This document shows, one piece after another, positions 40,931 through 49,336 of a stretch of DNA of 64,000 nucleotides. The DNA comes from Clostridiales bacterium (GTDB lineage Bacteria; Bacillota; Clostridia; Oscillospirales; Oscillospiraceae): NCBI GenBank assembly GCA_004554585.1, contig SFLH01000008.1, forward strand, positions 1 to 64,000, read 5' to 3'. Numbering within the stretch: position 1 is the stretch's first letter; each line of letters starts with the position of its first letter. Under the pieces are notes generated by a model that saw only the letters and a list, made by a program, of their open reading frames with translations, had not been told where the DNA came from and made no database searches. The translations under genes and the position numbers were made by a program.

Positions 40931-41644
40931 ATGTCCCCATCCTCCTCCCACACCCCCACGCCCGTCCGGCCGGCGCGATCCCAGGGCAAACGGCAGGCCC
41001 CCCGCGGGTCCTCCTCCCGGCGGCGCAGGTCTCCCTCCCCCCGGCGGCGGTGGGACCTCCACCGTCTCCTCCCCATCCTCATCCCCGCGCTGGCCCTGGT
41101 GGTCCTGCTGGGGGTGGTGGCAAACCTGGTGGGGGGCAGCCAGATGGACAAGCTGGCCCGAAACCGCACCCCCTTCTGGGTGGACAAACAGATCGTGGAC
41201 ATCAACGGCACCGGCCGCCGGGGCGAAAAGCTCTCCGGCGTCAACGACATTGTCATCCACTACGTGGGCAACCCCGGCACCACCGCCCAGCAGAACCACG
41301 ACTTTTACAACCAGCCGGAGACCACCGTCAGCTCCCACTTCGTCATCGGCCTGGAGGGCGAGGTCATCCAGTGCATCCCCATGGACGAGAAGTCCTCGGC
41401 CAGCAACGAGCGCAACAACGACACTCTTTCCATCGAGGTCTGCCACCCGGATGCCACCGGCCAGTTCACCCAGGCCTCCTACGACAGCCTGGTCAAGCTC
41501 ACCGCCTGGCTGTGCGACTACTGCGAAATTGGGCGGGACCGGGTGATCCGCCACTACGACATCACCGGCAAGGCCTGCCCCCTCTACTTCGTGGACAACC
41601 CTGATGCTTGGGCCCAGTTCCTCTCCGACGTGCAGTCCTACTGA
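40931..41644 (+). CDS. N-acetylmuramoyl-L-alanine amidase (Amidase_2 domain), membrane-anchored
   Basis: 237 residues. A Pro/Arg/Ser-rich cytosolic start and one transmembrane helix at about 46-66 (LLPILIPALALVVLLGVVAN) are followed by an Amidase_2 fold outside. Zinc ligands are seen in DIVIHYVGNPGTT and in RHYDITGKACP (His and Cys), and the fold core in SSHFVIGLEGEVIQCIP and LSIEVCHPDATGQF. It cleaves peptidoglycan between MurNAc and L-Ala. The ATG at 40931 has AAGGAG 7 nt upstream. Confidence 0.92.
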   Translation: MSPSSSHTPTPVRPARSQGKRQAPRGSSSRRRRSPSPRRRWDLHRLLPILIPALALVVLLGVVANLVGGSQMDKLARNRTPFWVDKQIVDINGTGRRGEKLSGVNDIVIHYVGNPGTTAQQNHDFYNQPETTVSSHFVIGLEGEVIQCIPMDEKSSASNERNNDTLSIEVCHPDATGQFTQASYDSLVKLTAWLCDYCEIGRDRVIRHYDITGKACPLYFVDNPDAWAQFLSDVQSY

Positions 41645-41664
41645 CCGCTCCAAAACCGCCAAAA

Positions 41665-41704
41665 ACGCCCCTCCCCACCGGTTTTTGCCGGTGGGGAGGG
41701 GCGT
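41665..41704. terminator. Bidirectional hairpin terminator
   Basis: A 17-bp perfect stem (ACGCCCCTCCCCACCGG and its complement, 6-nt loop). T5 follows on the minus strand; on the plus strand it directly follows the amidase gene but lacks a T-run. Confidence 0.7.
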
Positions 41705-41913
41705 TCGCGTGGAATGCGAGCGAGGAAAACTTACCCCGAAAGGCGTACGGGTTCTCTCGGGGCGCCGGAAGAACTTCTGCAGGGTCCCTCAGCAGGGAGT
41801 CTCTCCCCCTGCAAAGCCATCCCGCAAGGCGGGGACGGCCGATCTTTGGCCAAGTATGGCTCAGGCGGCAGTTTCCCGGGGGGCACACCCCCACTCAGGG
41901 AGTCGGTCCGTTC
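41705..41913. other. Structured GC-rich non-coding stretch after the alcohol dehydrogenase gene
   Basis: No gene. On the minus strand it contains several short self-complementary blocks (GGGGGTGTGCCCCC, CCCCGCCTTGCGGG, CTCCCTGCTGAGGGA). It could be a 3' untranslated structured region or a dispersed repeat; copies elsewhere in the genome would decide. Confidence 0.35.
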
Positions 41914-43071
41914 TCACTCCCCGTCGTAGGCCTTCTGGAAGATGGCGATGATCTGCTCCTTGGTGGCCTTTCTGGGGTTGGTGGCGGCGGTGGCGTCTTT
42001 CATGGCGTTCTCGGCCATGATCTCAAAGTCCGCCGGGTCCACGCCCAGGGAGCGCAGGTTCTGGGGGATGCCCAGGTAGCGGCCGAAGGTCTTCAGGCCA
42101 TACACGCAGGCCTCGCCGGCCTCAAAGGGGGACATGCCCTCCACGTTGATGTCCATGGCGCGGGCGATGACGCCGAAGCGCTCCAGGTTGCCGATGAGGT
42201 TGAACTCCTGGACGTAGGGCAGCAGGATGGCGTTGCACACGCCGTGGGGCAGGTTGTAGTAGCCGCCCAGCTGGTGGGCCATGGCGTGGACGTAACCCAG
42301 GGAGGCATTGTTGAAGGCAACGCCGGCCAGGTACTGGGCGTAGGCCATCTCGGAACGGGCCTTCATATAGTCGCCGTTGGCCACCGCCTGGGGCAGATAG
42401 TGGACGATCTTGTCGATGGCCTTGATGGCCGCGGCGTCGGTGAGGGGGTTGGCATCGGTGGACACATAGGCCTCTACCGCGTGGGTCAGGGCGTCCATGC
42501 CGGTGGCTGCGGTCAGGGAGGCGGGCATGCCTACCATGAGCTCGGGGTCATTGATGGCGATGGCCGGCGTGACACGCCAGTCCACAATACACATCTTCAC
42601 CTTCCGAGTGGTGTCGGTGATGATGCAGAAGCGGGTGATCTCGGAGGCGGTACCAGCGGTGGTGTTCACGGCCACCAGGGGCGGCAGGGCCTCGTGGGCC
42701 TTGTCCACGCCCTCGTAATCAGAGATCTTGCCGCCGTTGGTGGCCACCAGGCCGATGCCCTTGGCGCAGTCGTGGGAGGAACCGCCGCCCAGGGAGAGAA
42801 TGCAGTCACAGCCGTTGTCGTGGTAGAACTTCTCGCCCTCCACCACGTTGGTGTCCTTGGGGTTGGGCTCGGCCTTGCCGAAGACCACGGACTCCACACC
42901 GGCGTCCTTCATGATCTTCTGGATGCGGGCGGTCATGGGGTGGGTGGCCAGGAACTCATCGGTGACGATCATGGCCTTGGTGCCGCCGACGCTCTTCATC
43001 AGGTGACCGGTCTCCTCCACGGAGCCTTCGCCAAACACGTTTCTGCTGGGTACGAAATAATAAGTGGACAT
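41914..43071 (-). CDS. Iron-containing alcohol dehydrogenase
   Basis: 385 residues, the usual length. The N-terminal half has the nucleotide-binding region (CDCILSLGGGSSHDCAKGIG). The C-terminal half has the metal-binding helix-rich part (AYVSTDANPLTDAAAIKAI, YVHAMAHQLGGYYNLPHGVC). It interconverts alcohols and aldehydes with NAD(P)H. AGGAAG lies 8 nt before the ATG at 43071. It is downstream of an aldehyde dehydrogenase gene, with a terminator between the two, so readthrough or an own promoter is needed. The likely role is ethanol or short-chain alcohol metabolism. Confidence 0.93.
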   Translation of the reverse strand: MSTYYFVPSRNVFGEGSVEETGHLMKSVGGTKAMIVTDEFLATHPMTARIQKIMKDAGVESVVFGKAEPNPKDTNVVEGEKFYHDNGCDCILSLGGGSSHDCAKGIGLVATNGGKISDYEGVDKAHEALPPLVAVNTTAGTASEITRFCIITDTTRKVKMCIVDWRVTPAIAINDPELMVGMPASLTAATGMDALTHAVEAYVSTDANPLTDAAAIKAIDKIVHYLPQAVANGDYMKARSEMAYAQYLAGVAFNNASLGYVHAMAHQLGGYYNLPHGVCNAILLPYVQEFNLIGNLERFGVIARAMDINVEGMSPFEAGEACVYGLKTFGRYLGIPQNLRSLGVDPADFEIMAENAMKDATAATNPRKATKEQIIAIFQKAYDGE

Positions 43072-43141
43072 TTGCGTTGCTTCCTTTCTCAAATGCTGGA
43101 TTCTCAGGGCCCGCCGGGCGGGCTTCGGCAAAAATGGTTCT

Positions 43142-43181
43142 AAAAAAACAGGGGTGGAGAGGTTATCGCCCCTCCACCCCC
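43142..43181 (-). terminator. Terminator after the aldehyde dehydrogenase gene
   Basis: Stem GGGGTGGAG/CTCCACCCC followed by T7 on the minus strand, between the aldehyde and alcohol dehydrogenase genes. Confidence 0.8.
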
Positions 43182-43210
43182 GGATGGGTCAACGGTTATG
43201 GCTGCCCGAC

Positions 43211-44704
43211 TTACTTCTGGGGATAGAAGCCGGAGGGTGTATCGTTGAGGTTGATCATGATATTCTTCTGCTGGGTGTAGTGCTCCAGGATGACCTTGTG
43301 GGTCTCACGGCCGATGCCGGACTGCTTGTAGCCACCGAAGGGTGCGCCGGCGGGAATCATATTGTAGGTGTTGACCCACATACGGCCGGTCTCGATGGCC
43401 CGGGCCACCCGGAAGGCACGGTTGATGTCCTGGGTCCAGACCGCGCCGCCCAGACCGTAGACGGAGTCGTTGGCCATGGCGATGACCTCTTCCTCGGTCT
43501 TAAACTTGATGACCACAGCCACGGGGCCAAAGATCTCTTCCTGGGCCACGCGCATGTTGTTGTTGGCGTTGACGATGAGGGTGGGCTTCATGAAGGCACC
43601 CTTGGCGCAGGCGCCCTCCTTGTAGGGCTCGCCGCCGCAGGCGATGGTGGCGCCCTCTTCCTTGGCCAGCTCCACATAGGACATGATCTTTCTCAGCTGG
43701 CCCTGGTCCACCTGGGAGCCCATCTGGGTGTTGGGGTCCAGAGGATCGCCCACGGTGACGCTGTTGAAGGCCTTGACAGCGGCCTCCACAAACTTGTCAT
43801 AGATGCCCTCCTGGACAAAGACCCGGGAGCCGGCGCAGCAGACCTGGCCCTGGTTAAACAGGATGCCCAGCTGCAGGCCGTCCAAAGCACGGTCCCAGTC
43901 GCAGTCCTCGAAGAAAATGTTGGCACTCTTGCCGCCCAGCTCCAGGGTGGCGGGGATGAGCTTGTCGGCGGCCGCCTTGGCCACGTCCAGGCCAACCTCG
44001 GTGGAGCCGGTGAAGGCCAGCTTGCGGAAGCCGGGGTGGTCCAGAATATACTGGCCAGCCCGGGAGCCACCGCCGGTGACCACGTTCACCACGCCGGGAG
44101 GCAGCAGATGGCCGATGAGCTTCATGAGGGTCAGCACGCTCAGGGAGGTGGTGGAGGAGGGCTTGAAGACCACACAGTCACCGGCAGCCAGCACGGGGGC
44201 CAGCTTCCAGGCGGCCATGAGGAAGGGGAAGTTCCAAGGCACGATCTGGCCGACTACGCCGATGGGCTCGTGGAGGATGATGTTCATGAAGTGGCCCACG
44301 TGGTCCTTCAGGACACTGGCGGAGCCTTCCTCGGTGCGCACGGCGCCGGCGAAGTACCGGAAGTGGTCGGAGGAATAGGGCACGTCGATGGTCATGGTCT
44401 CCCGGATGGGCTTGCCGTTGTCCATGGACTCGATGGTGGCCAGCAGCTCCTTGTTCTCGTCGATGATGTCGGCGATCTTCATCAGGATGTCGGCCCGCTT
44501 ATCGGGTTCCAGATCCCGCCAAGCAGGGAAGGCGGCCCAGGCGGCCTGGACGGCAGCGTCCACGTCTTCCTTGGTGGCTTCGGCACACTCCGCCAGCTTC
44601 TCCCCGGTGGCGGGGTTGGTGGTGGTGAAGTACTGGCCGCCGGAGGGGGCGACCCACTTGCCGTTGATGTAAAGCTCATACTTGGCATCCAGATTCACGT
44701 TCAT
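43211..44704 (-). CDS. Aldehyde dehydrogenase family protein
   Basis: 497 residues. The general base Glu255 lies in PATLELGGKSANIFF and the nucleophile Cys289 in NQGQVCCAGSRVFVQEG. The cofactor region is VPWNFPFLMAAWKLAPVLAA then FTGSTEVGLDVAKAA. It oxidises aldehydes to acids with NAD(P)+, in the cytosol. AAGGAG lies 8 nt before the ATG at 44704; upstream codons are not needed. It is preceded by a LysR gene 157 nt away and by a promoter with a GAAACGGTTTC palindrome. Confidence 0.95.
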   Translation of the reverse strand: MNVNLDAKYELYINGKWVAPSGGQYFTTTNPATGEKLAECAEATKEDVDAAVQAAWAAFPAWRDLEPDKRADILMKIADIIDENKELLATIESMDNGKPIRETMTIDVPYSSDHFRYFAGAVRTEEGSASVLKDHVGHFMNIILHEPIGVVGQIVPWNFPFLMAAWKLAPVLAAGDCVVFKPSSTTSLSVLTLMKLIGHLLPPGVVNVVTGGGSRAGQYILDHPGFRKLAFTGSTEVGLDVAKAAADKLIPATLELGGKSANIFFEDCDWDRALDGLQLGILFNQGQVCCAGSRVFVQEGIYDKFVEAAVKAFNSVTVGDPLDPNTQMGSQVDQGQLRKIMSYVELAKEEGATIACGGEPYKEGACAKGAFMKPTLIVNANNNMRVAQEEIFGPVAVVIKFKTEEEVIAMANDSVYGLGGAVWTQDINRAFRVARAIETGRMWVNTYNMIPAGAPFGGYKQSGIGRETHKVILEHYTQQKNIMINLNDTPSGFYPQK

Positions 44705-44725
44705 GTTCGGTGCTCCTTTCAAAAC

Positions 44726-44755
44726 ATTGTAGCGAAACGGTTTCTATTTCCACAA
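44726..44755 (-). promoter_or_regulatory. Promoter of the aldehyde dehydrogenase gene with an operator-like palindrome
   Basis: On the minus strand TTGTGG (44750-44755), 18 nt, TACAAT (44726-44731). GAAACGGTTTC (44734-44744) lies in the spacer, resembling LacI-family or catabolite-response half-sites. Confidence 0.55.
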
Positions 44756-44861
44756 ATCGTTGTCTTTATTTTCTATACTATTACCATAACACGTTTTTAT
44801 TCCTTTGGGAAACACCGAAATCTGATGGCACTATCAGAAAAACTTATTACGCCAGCTGGGC

Positions 44862-45764
44862 TCACTGCCTTCGGTTGGCGGCCAGTTCCTGGCGGATGAC
44901 CTGGAAAAAGTGGTCGGCGGCCACACTCACCGGGGGCAGCAGGCGCAGGGCAATGGTCCGCAGGCGGAAGGAGTCCCCCTCGATGGAAAACACACTCACA
45001 TCTCGGGTGAGCTTGTTCTCCATGCCCCCGGGGATGGTGGCGATGCCCAGGCCGGCCTGGACCAGGATGGTGGCCTCCAGATAGGTCTTCACCCGCTGGA
45101 TGGGGTTCTCCCCCAGCCCCAGGCGGACGAAATAGTCGGGCAGGGGTTGGTCCTGGCTCTCCTCGCTCAGGCCCTCCACCCGGAAGATGGTCTGGCCGGC
45201 CAGCTCCGCCGGGGAGACGTACCGCCGCCCGGCCAGGGGGGTGTGGGGGCCGGTCATGAACTTGGCCCGCTCGCTGCTCAGCTCCAGCGCCTCATAATGC
45301 TCGTCCAGGCACAGGCCGTAGTCGGGGATGATGATCACATCCAGCTCCTCTTTGGTCAGGGCATCCAGCATCTCCTCCCGTCCTCCTTCCCGCAGGGTGA
45401 TGGCGGACTCCGGGTAGATCTGGCGGAACTGGCGCAGAAAGCCGGGGATGCTGTCCTGGGCAAAGGGGCCGTTGATCCCCAGGCGGAGGTCCCGCTTTTC
45501 CCCGTCGGCGATGGACCGGGCCTGCTTCACCGCCCCGTTATACTGGGAGAGGACCCCCTGGCACTGGCGGGCAAAGTATTCCCCCGCCGGGGTGAGGGAG
45601 ACGGCGGCGCCCCCCCGCTCAAAGAGCTTAAAGCCCAGCTCTTCCTCAAACTGTTTGATCTGCTGGCTGATGGCCGCCTGGGCCACGAAGCACTCCCGGG
45701 CCGCTTTGGTGAAGTTCAGGTGCTTGGCCACGGACAAAAAGTATTCGATCCTGCGAAAGCTCAT
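44862..45764 (-). CDS. LysR-family transcriptional regulator
   Basis: 300 residues. The N-terminal winged HTH is typical (RRIEYFLSVAKHLNFTKAAR, VAQAAISQQIKQFEEELGFK, LFERGGAAVSLTPAGEYFA). The C-terminal part is a LysR substrate-binding fold (LRLGINGPFAQDSIPGFLRQ, LDVIIIPDYGLCLDEHYEAL). AAAGGAGAG precedes the ATG at 45764. It lies upstream of the aldehyde dehydrogenase gene on the same strand and may control it. The effector is unknown. Confidence 0.92.
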   Translation of the reverse strand: MSFRRIEYFLSVAKHLNFTKAARECFVAQAAISQQIKQFEEELGFKLFERGGAAVSLTPAGEYFARQCQGVLSQYNGAVKQARSIADGEKRDLRLGINGPFAQDSIPGFLRQFRQIYPESAITLREGGREEMLDALTKEELDVIIIPDYGLCLDEHYEALELSSERAKFMTGPHTPLAGRRYVSPAELAGQTIFRVEGLSEESQDQPLPDYFVRLGLGENPIQRVKTYLEATILVQAGLGIATIPGGMENKLTRDVSVFSIEGDSFRLRTIALRLLPPVSVAADHFFQVIRQELAANRRQ

Positions 45765-45859
45765 AGGCTCTCCTTTCCGAGAGGGTATCCCGCTGCCCGG
45801 GGAGGCGGCAAAACGGCGCGAAAGGCCGGCCCGAGGCGGGGCGAAAAACATCGTTCACA

Positions 45860-45899
45860 AAAAAACCGGCGTCTCCCCATGAGGAGGCGCCGGTTTTTT
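45860..45899. terminator. Terminator between the GNAT and LysR genes
   Basis: Stem AAAAACCGGCG-CTCC/GGAG-CGCCGGTTTTT with one bulge on each side. It has T and A runs on both ends, so it can act in either direction; it ends the GNAT gene on the minus strand. Confidence 0.8.
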
Positions 45900-45913
45900 C
45901 ACGGCAGCAGACG

Positions 45914-46348
45914 TCAGGGTTCCAGATAGTAGTCGAAGCCGTAGCAGCTCTTTTCAAAGCCGTAAATCTCATAGAAGCGGTGTGCCTGGGTGCGGGGCAT
46001 GCCGGAGTCCAGCACCAGGGCCTTGCAGCCCCGGGCCTTGGCCAGTTCCTTGGCGTGGTCCATGAGCTTCACGCCGTTGCCCTTGCCCCGATCTTCCTCG
46101 TTGGTGATGATGCTGGAGACGTAGCAGGTCATGCCCGAGAGCCAGAAGGTGTTGAAATAGGCGCCGTGGCAGAAGCCGTGATACTCGTCCCCGTCCATGA
46201 GGAAGAAGGCAAAGCTATCCTCGTCAGCCAGCACGTCGGCATAGACCTTGCGAATGACTTCCTTGTCGTAGGTGTTGTAGGTCCACAGCTTTTCGATGTA
46301 GTCAAAGGCCACGTCGAAATCGGCCATGGTCGCAGTTTTGAATTCCAT
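45914..46348 (-). CDS. GNAT-family N-acetyltransferase
   Basis: 144 residues. It has the GNAT acetyl-CoA motif (ITNEEDRGKGNGVKLMDHAK) and the following beta-alpha region (GCKALVLDSGMPRTQAHRFY, YEIYGFEKSCYGFDYYLEP). The full fold is present. It transfers an acetyl group to an unknown amine. It is a single-gene unit ended by the terminator at 45860-45899. Resistance or metabolic detoxification are possible roles but nothing shows the substrate. Confidence 0.88.
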   Translation of the reverse strand: MEFKTATMADFDVAFDYIEKLWTYNTYDKEVIRKVYADVLADEDSFAFFLMDGDEYHGFCHGAYFNTFWLSGMTCYVSSIITNEEDRGKGNGVKLMDHAKELAKARGCKALVLDSGMPRTQAHRFYEIYGFEKSCYGFDYYLEP

Positions 46349-46641
46349 GTTCCGTCCTCCCTTTCGCAGGTGTCATAATCTTTTGTTATTATACGCCCAC
46401 CACCGGGGCCTGTCAAATCTTTTCCTGCCGTTTTCCCCATACCGCCTTTGCTTTTTTTTAGATCGATTGGGCAATATCACAGTCTCAGGCCACGGTGTAC
46501 AGGCGCACTTCCGGCTCCCTCTGTCAAAAACGCGATGACCGCCGCGGGTAAGGGGTGGGAACGCATTGACCTTTCCGGGGAAACTTGGTAGGATACACAA
46601 TAGAAAAATAAAATGCTGCCGCACTTTGGAGGACGATTGCT
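46349..46641. other. Divergent non-coding region between the GNAT and NMO genes
   Basis: 293 nt. It holds the NMO promoter (46566-46594) and a T-rich run near 46449. No other feature is seen. Confidence 0.45.
46566..46594 (+). promoter_or_regulatory. Promoter of the NMO-family gene
   Basis: TTGACC (46566-46571), 17 nt, TAGGAT (46589-46594), 47 nt before the ATG. Confidence 0.6.
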
Positions 46642-47616
46642 ATGAAGACCCGCATCACCAAGCTCTTTGGCATTGAATATCCCATCATCCAGGGGGCCAT
46701 GCAGTGGCTGTCCAAGCCCCGGCTGGCCGCCGCGGTGTCCAACGCCGGGGGCCTGGGGACCATCAACATGACCACCTATGAGAGCCCTGAGGCGTTCCAG
46801 GCAGACATTCAGAAGATGAAGCGCCTGACGGACAAGCCCTTCTCCGTGAACCTCTCCCTGCTGCCCGACACCAAACCCGACGGACCCATCAAGGGGTTTT
46901 TGGAGGCCATCGTGTCGGAAAAGGTCAAGATCGTGGAGACCGCCGGCAGCTCCCCCAAGCCCTTCATGGACACCCTCAAGGGCGCCGGCTGCATTGTCAT
47001 GCACAAGATTCCCGACTCCCGCTTTGCCCACACCGCCCAGGAGGTGGGCTGCGATGCGGTGTGCATTGTGGGCTATGAGGGGGGCGGCCATCCCGGTATG
47101 GCGGGGGTGGGCTCCATGGTCCAGTGGCCCCTGACCACTGAGCGCTGCGACCTGCCCGTGGTGGGAGCCGGCGGCGTGTGCGACGGCCGCACCCTCTACG
47201 CCGCCCTGGCCCTGGGCCTGGACGGGGTGATGGTGGGCACCCGCTTCCTCATGGCCACGGAGACCGACATCGGCCCCCACCTGCGCCAGACGGTCATCGA
47301 CGCCCGGGAGACCGACACCGTGCTCACCCAAACCAGCATCCGCAACGCCCTGCGTTCCCTGAAAACCCAGGGTGCCCTGGACATCATCGAGTTTGAGAAG
47401 GGTCACCCCACCTTTGACGAGCTCTACCCCATGATCCGGGGCACCGTCACCCGCTCGGCCTACGAGCGGGACGACCCCCAGTCGGCCCAGATCGCCATGG
47501 GCCAGGTCCTGGGGCGCATCCACGACGTGAAGCCTGCCGGCCAGATCATTCGGGAGATGGTGGAGGAGTGCCGCCAGATGCACCGGCGGGTGAGCGGGAT
47601 GCTGGTGCTGCCGTAA
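46642..47616 (+). CDS. Nitronate monooxygenase family flavoprotein
   Basis: 324 residues with an FMN-binding TIM barrel. It starts ITKLFGIEYPIIQGAMQWLS and AAVSNAGGLGTINM. The FMN phosphate region is GYEGGGHPG and VVGAGGVCDGRTLYAALALG, and LDGVMVGTRFLMATETDIG closes the barrel. Class II nitronate monooxygenases and FabK-type enoyl reductases share this fold; the lack of fatty-acid genes nearby makes NMO more likely. GGAGG precedes the ATG. The sigma-factor gene begins 13 nt after its stop. Confidence 0.88.
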   Translation: MKTRITKLFGIEYPIIQGAMQWLSKPRLAAAVSNAGGLGTINMTTYESPEAFQADIQKMKRLTDKPFSVNLSLLPDTKPDGPIKGFLEAIVSEKVKIVETAGSSPKPFMDTLKGAGCIVMHKIPDSRFAHTAQEVGCDAVCIVGYEGGGHPGMAGVGSMVQWPLTTERCDLPVVGAGGVCDGRTLYAALALGLDGVMVGTRFLMATETDIGPHLRQTVIDARETDTVLTQTSIRNALRSLKTQGALDIIEFEKGHPTFDELYPMIRGTVTRSAYERDDPQSAQIAMGQVLGRIHDVKPAGQIIREMVEECRQMHRRVSGMLVLP

Positions 47617-47629
47617 GGAGGGAGCCGCC

Positions 47630-48148
47630 ATTCTTATCTATCTCCAGGTCATCGACGACCCAAAAGACCAGGACCACTTTGTCCAGCTGTACGAGACCTA
47701 CCGGGGCATGATGTTCCATGTGGCCAACCAGATTCTGCACAACGAGCAGGACGCAGAGGACGCAGTGCACGACGCGTTTTTGGCCATTGCGGAAAATATG
47801 CAAAAATTTTCTCGTTTGGAGCGTCACAAAACCAGGGCCTTCGTCGTTACTATAGTTGAAAACAAAGCCATCGATCTCTACCGCCGCAAGGCCCGCCGGA
47901 TGGAAGGGCCCCTGGTGGAGGAGATCTGCGGCATCCAGCCGGAGCTGGAAGGGGGCTCACCGCTGGCCCAATGCGTGCTGCGCCTGCCCGGCCGGTACCG
48001 GGAGTTCCTGCGGCTGAAATACCAGCTGGGCTACAGCACCCGGGAGATCGCCGCCCTCATGGGCATCTCCTGGCCGGCGGCCCGGAAGCTGGAGCAGCGG
48101 ACCAAGGACAAATTACGGCAGCTTTGCCAGGAGGAGGGGATTTTATGA
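47630..48148 (+). CDS. Sigma-70 family (ECF-like) sigma factor with an apparent ATT start
   Basis: 172 residues. Region 2 is seen in ETYRGMMFHVANQILHNEQD and AEDAVHDAFLAIAENMQKFS, and region 4 in GRYREFLRLKYQLGYSTREI and AALMGISWPAARKLEQRTKD. The first in-frame ATG (47708) would cut the conserved N-terminus (IYLQVIDDPKDQDHFVQLYE). The homologous frame begins at an ATT (47630) placed 8 nt after GGAGG, so ATT is the probable rare start. The gene overlaps the anti-sigma gene by 4 nt. A motif matching the presumed target promoters lies inside it (47821-47861). Confidence 0.85.
   Translation: MLIYLQVIDDPKDQDHFVQLYETYRGMMFHVANQILHNEQDAEDAVHDAFLAIAENMQKFSRLERHKTRAFVVTIVENKAIDLYRRKARRMEGPLVEEICGIQPELEGGSPLAQCVLRLPGRYREFLRLKYQLGYSTREIAALMGISWPAARKLEQRTKDKLRQLCQEEGIL
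47821..47861 (+). promoter_or_regulatory. Promoter-like motif embedded in the sigma gene
   Basis: GCGTCACA (47821-47828), 16 nt, CGTTACTATAGTTGAAA (47845-47861). It is the same layout as at 48863 and 50381. The codons here (GTT ACT ATA GTT GAA) are AT-rich and unlike the rest of the gene, suggesting selection on the DNA. It would drive the anti-sigma gene. Confidence 0.55.
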
Positions 48149-48834
48149 GCGACCAGTTCGAAGCGCGCCTGCGCCAAGCCGTCTGCGAAGCAGGGGACCT
48201 GCTGGACGCTTCCCTCCCCCCTGCCGACCAGTGCGACCACCTCTTCTCCCCGGCGTTCGAGCAAAAGATGGAAAAGTTCCTGCGCCGCCGCAAGCGCCTG
48301 TCGGTCTACCGCGGGCTCCAGCGGGCAGCCTGCCTGTTTTTGGCCTGCTTGCTGAGCGGGGCAGTGCTGCTGTCCACCAACGCACAGGCCCGGGAGGCCC
48401 TTTTCGGGTGGGTGCGTGAGCAAGTTGAAAGTGCCCAGCGGTACTTTTTCCAAGGGGAAGGCATTCCGACCTCGAGCATTGTCCATTATCAAATTGACGT
48501 GCCCGAAGGGTATTGGCTAAGCGACCAAATGCAGGGAGAATCTTACTTCTACTTCTTTTACGTCGGTGAAGACGGTCTGTATTTGGACTTCCTCTATCAG
48601 TACAATACCGTAAACTCTACAGCAGAAACTTATGTTACAGACACCGATGCAACGATGATAGAAACAGAAGTCCAAGGAAATCCTGCGGATCTCTACATTT
48701 CCAACGATCCAAATGCCTCAAACACAGTCATTTGGATGGACAAAAAAACTGGCGCACTCATTGAAGTGACTGCATTTGTTCCTCAAGAGGAATTGATGGC
48801 GCTGGCCGAAAGTGTTTCTCCCGTAGAAAAATAA
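48145..48834 (+). CDS. Anti-sigma-type membrane protein (DUF4367-like)
   Basis: 229 residues. The cytosolic N-terminus (about 55 residues) is followed by one transmembrane helix (about 58-77, AACLFLACLLSGAVLLS) and an extracytoplasmic beta-rich domain (SYFYFFYVGEDGLYLDFLYQ, AVTFVPQ-like ALIEVTAFVPQEELMAL) of the DUF4367 type. Overlapping the sigma gene as ATGA, it is probably its membrane-bound anti-sigma partner. The outer domain becomes AT-richer after about residue 95. Confidence 0.78.
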   Translation: MSDQFEARLRQAVCEAGDLLDASLPPADQCDHLFSPAFEQKMEKFLRRRKRLSVYRGLQRAACLFLACLLSGAVLLSTNAQAREALFGWVREQVESAQRYFFQGEGIPTSSIVHYQIDVPEGYWLSDQMQGESYFYFFYVGEDGLYLDFLYQYNTVNSTAETYVTDTDATMIETEVQGNPADLYISNDPNASNTVIWMDKKTGALIEVTAFVPQEELMALAESVSPVEK

Positions 48835-48862
48835 TTTTTATTGAAAAATTTTTTTAGATTGT

Positions 48863-48897
48863 GCGTCACATATCGCCTCCCTCGTTCGTTACTATAG
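48863..48897 (+). promoter_or_regulatory. Promoter of the first secreted-protein gene, ECF-like motif
   Basis: GCGTCACA (48863-48870), 16 nt, CGTTACTATAG (48887-48897), preceded by an A/T-rich tract. The segment from the anti-sigma stop to the next Shine-Dalgarno is duplicated at about 50344-50443. Confidence 0.6.
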
Positions 48898-48926
48898 TTG
48901 AAACGACACGAAGGGAGGTGATTCTT

Positions 48927-49283
48927 TTGAAACGACAACTACTGGCAGTATCCTTGGTCTTGGTGATGTTGCTGGGCATTGCCGCACAGGCGTCTGGCCC
49001 TATGAAAGTACCAATCGCAAAACCCGCCTTAGTGTTTAATGGGACCACAGCAACTTGTACCGCCTATGTTCGTGGAAATAGCGCAACAGATACCGTTGCA
49101 GCCACCGTCAAACTCTGGACCGGCAGCACCTGTTTACGAACTTGGACTGCACGCGCCAAAACCTCTGTCAAGATTGAGGAAACTGCTACCGTCTCCCGAG
49201 GCAAGACCTACAAGCTGACCGTAGACTACACAGTCAACGGCGTCAAGCAACCCCAGAAATCTGTCACAAGAACTTGTCCGTAA
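48927..49283 (+). CDS. Small secreted Ig-like protein
   Basis: 118 residues starting with TTG, 8 nt after GGGAGG. There is a signal peptide (LLAVSLVLVMLLGIAAQAS), then a beta-sandwich-like domain (PALVFNGTTATCTAYVRGNS, TVKLWTGSTCLRTWTARAKT, TYKLTVDYTVNGVKQPQKSV) with three Cys. Similar short exported proteins follow sigma/anti-sigma pairs in Clostridia. There is no catalytic motif. It is the first likely target of the ECF-like promoter. A decayed copy is at 50445-50541. Confidence 0.7.
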   Translation: MKRQLLAVSLVLVMLLGIAAQASGPMKVPIAKPALVFNGTTATCTAYVRGNSATDTVAATVKLWTGSTCLRTWTARAKTSVKIEETATVSRGKTYKLTVDYTVNGVKQPQKSVTRTCP

Positions 49284-49336
49284 CCGCCCCCGAGAAGAAT
49301 CCGTAACTAATCTTCCCTATAAAAAAGGAGGCCATT

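Noticed and set aside
39686..41662. Minus-strand open frame of 658 codons over the aminopeptidase P and amidase genes
   Set aside because: Antisense to two recognised genes; low-complexity Gly/Val/His-rich translation.
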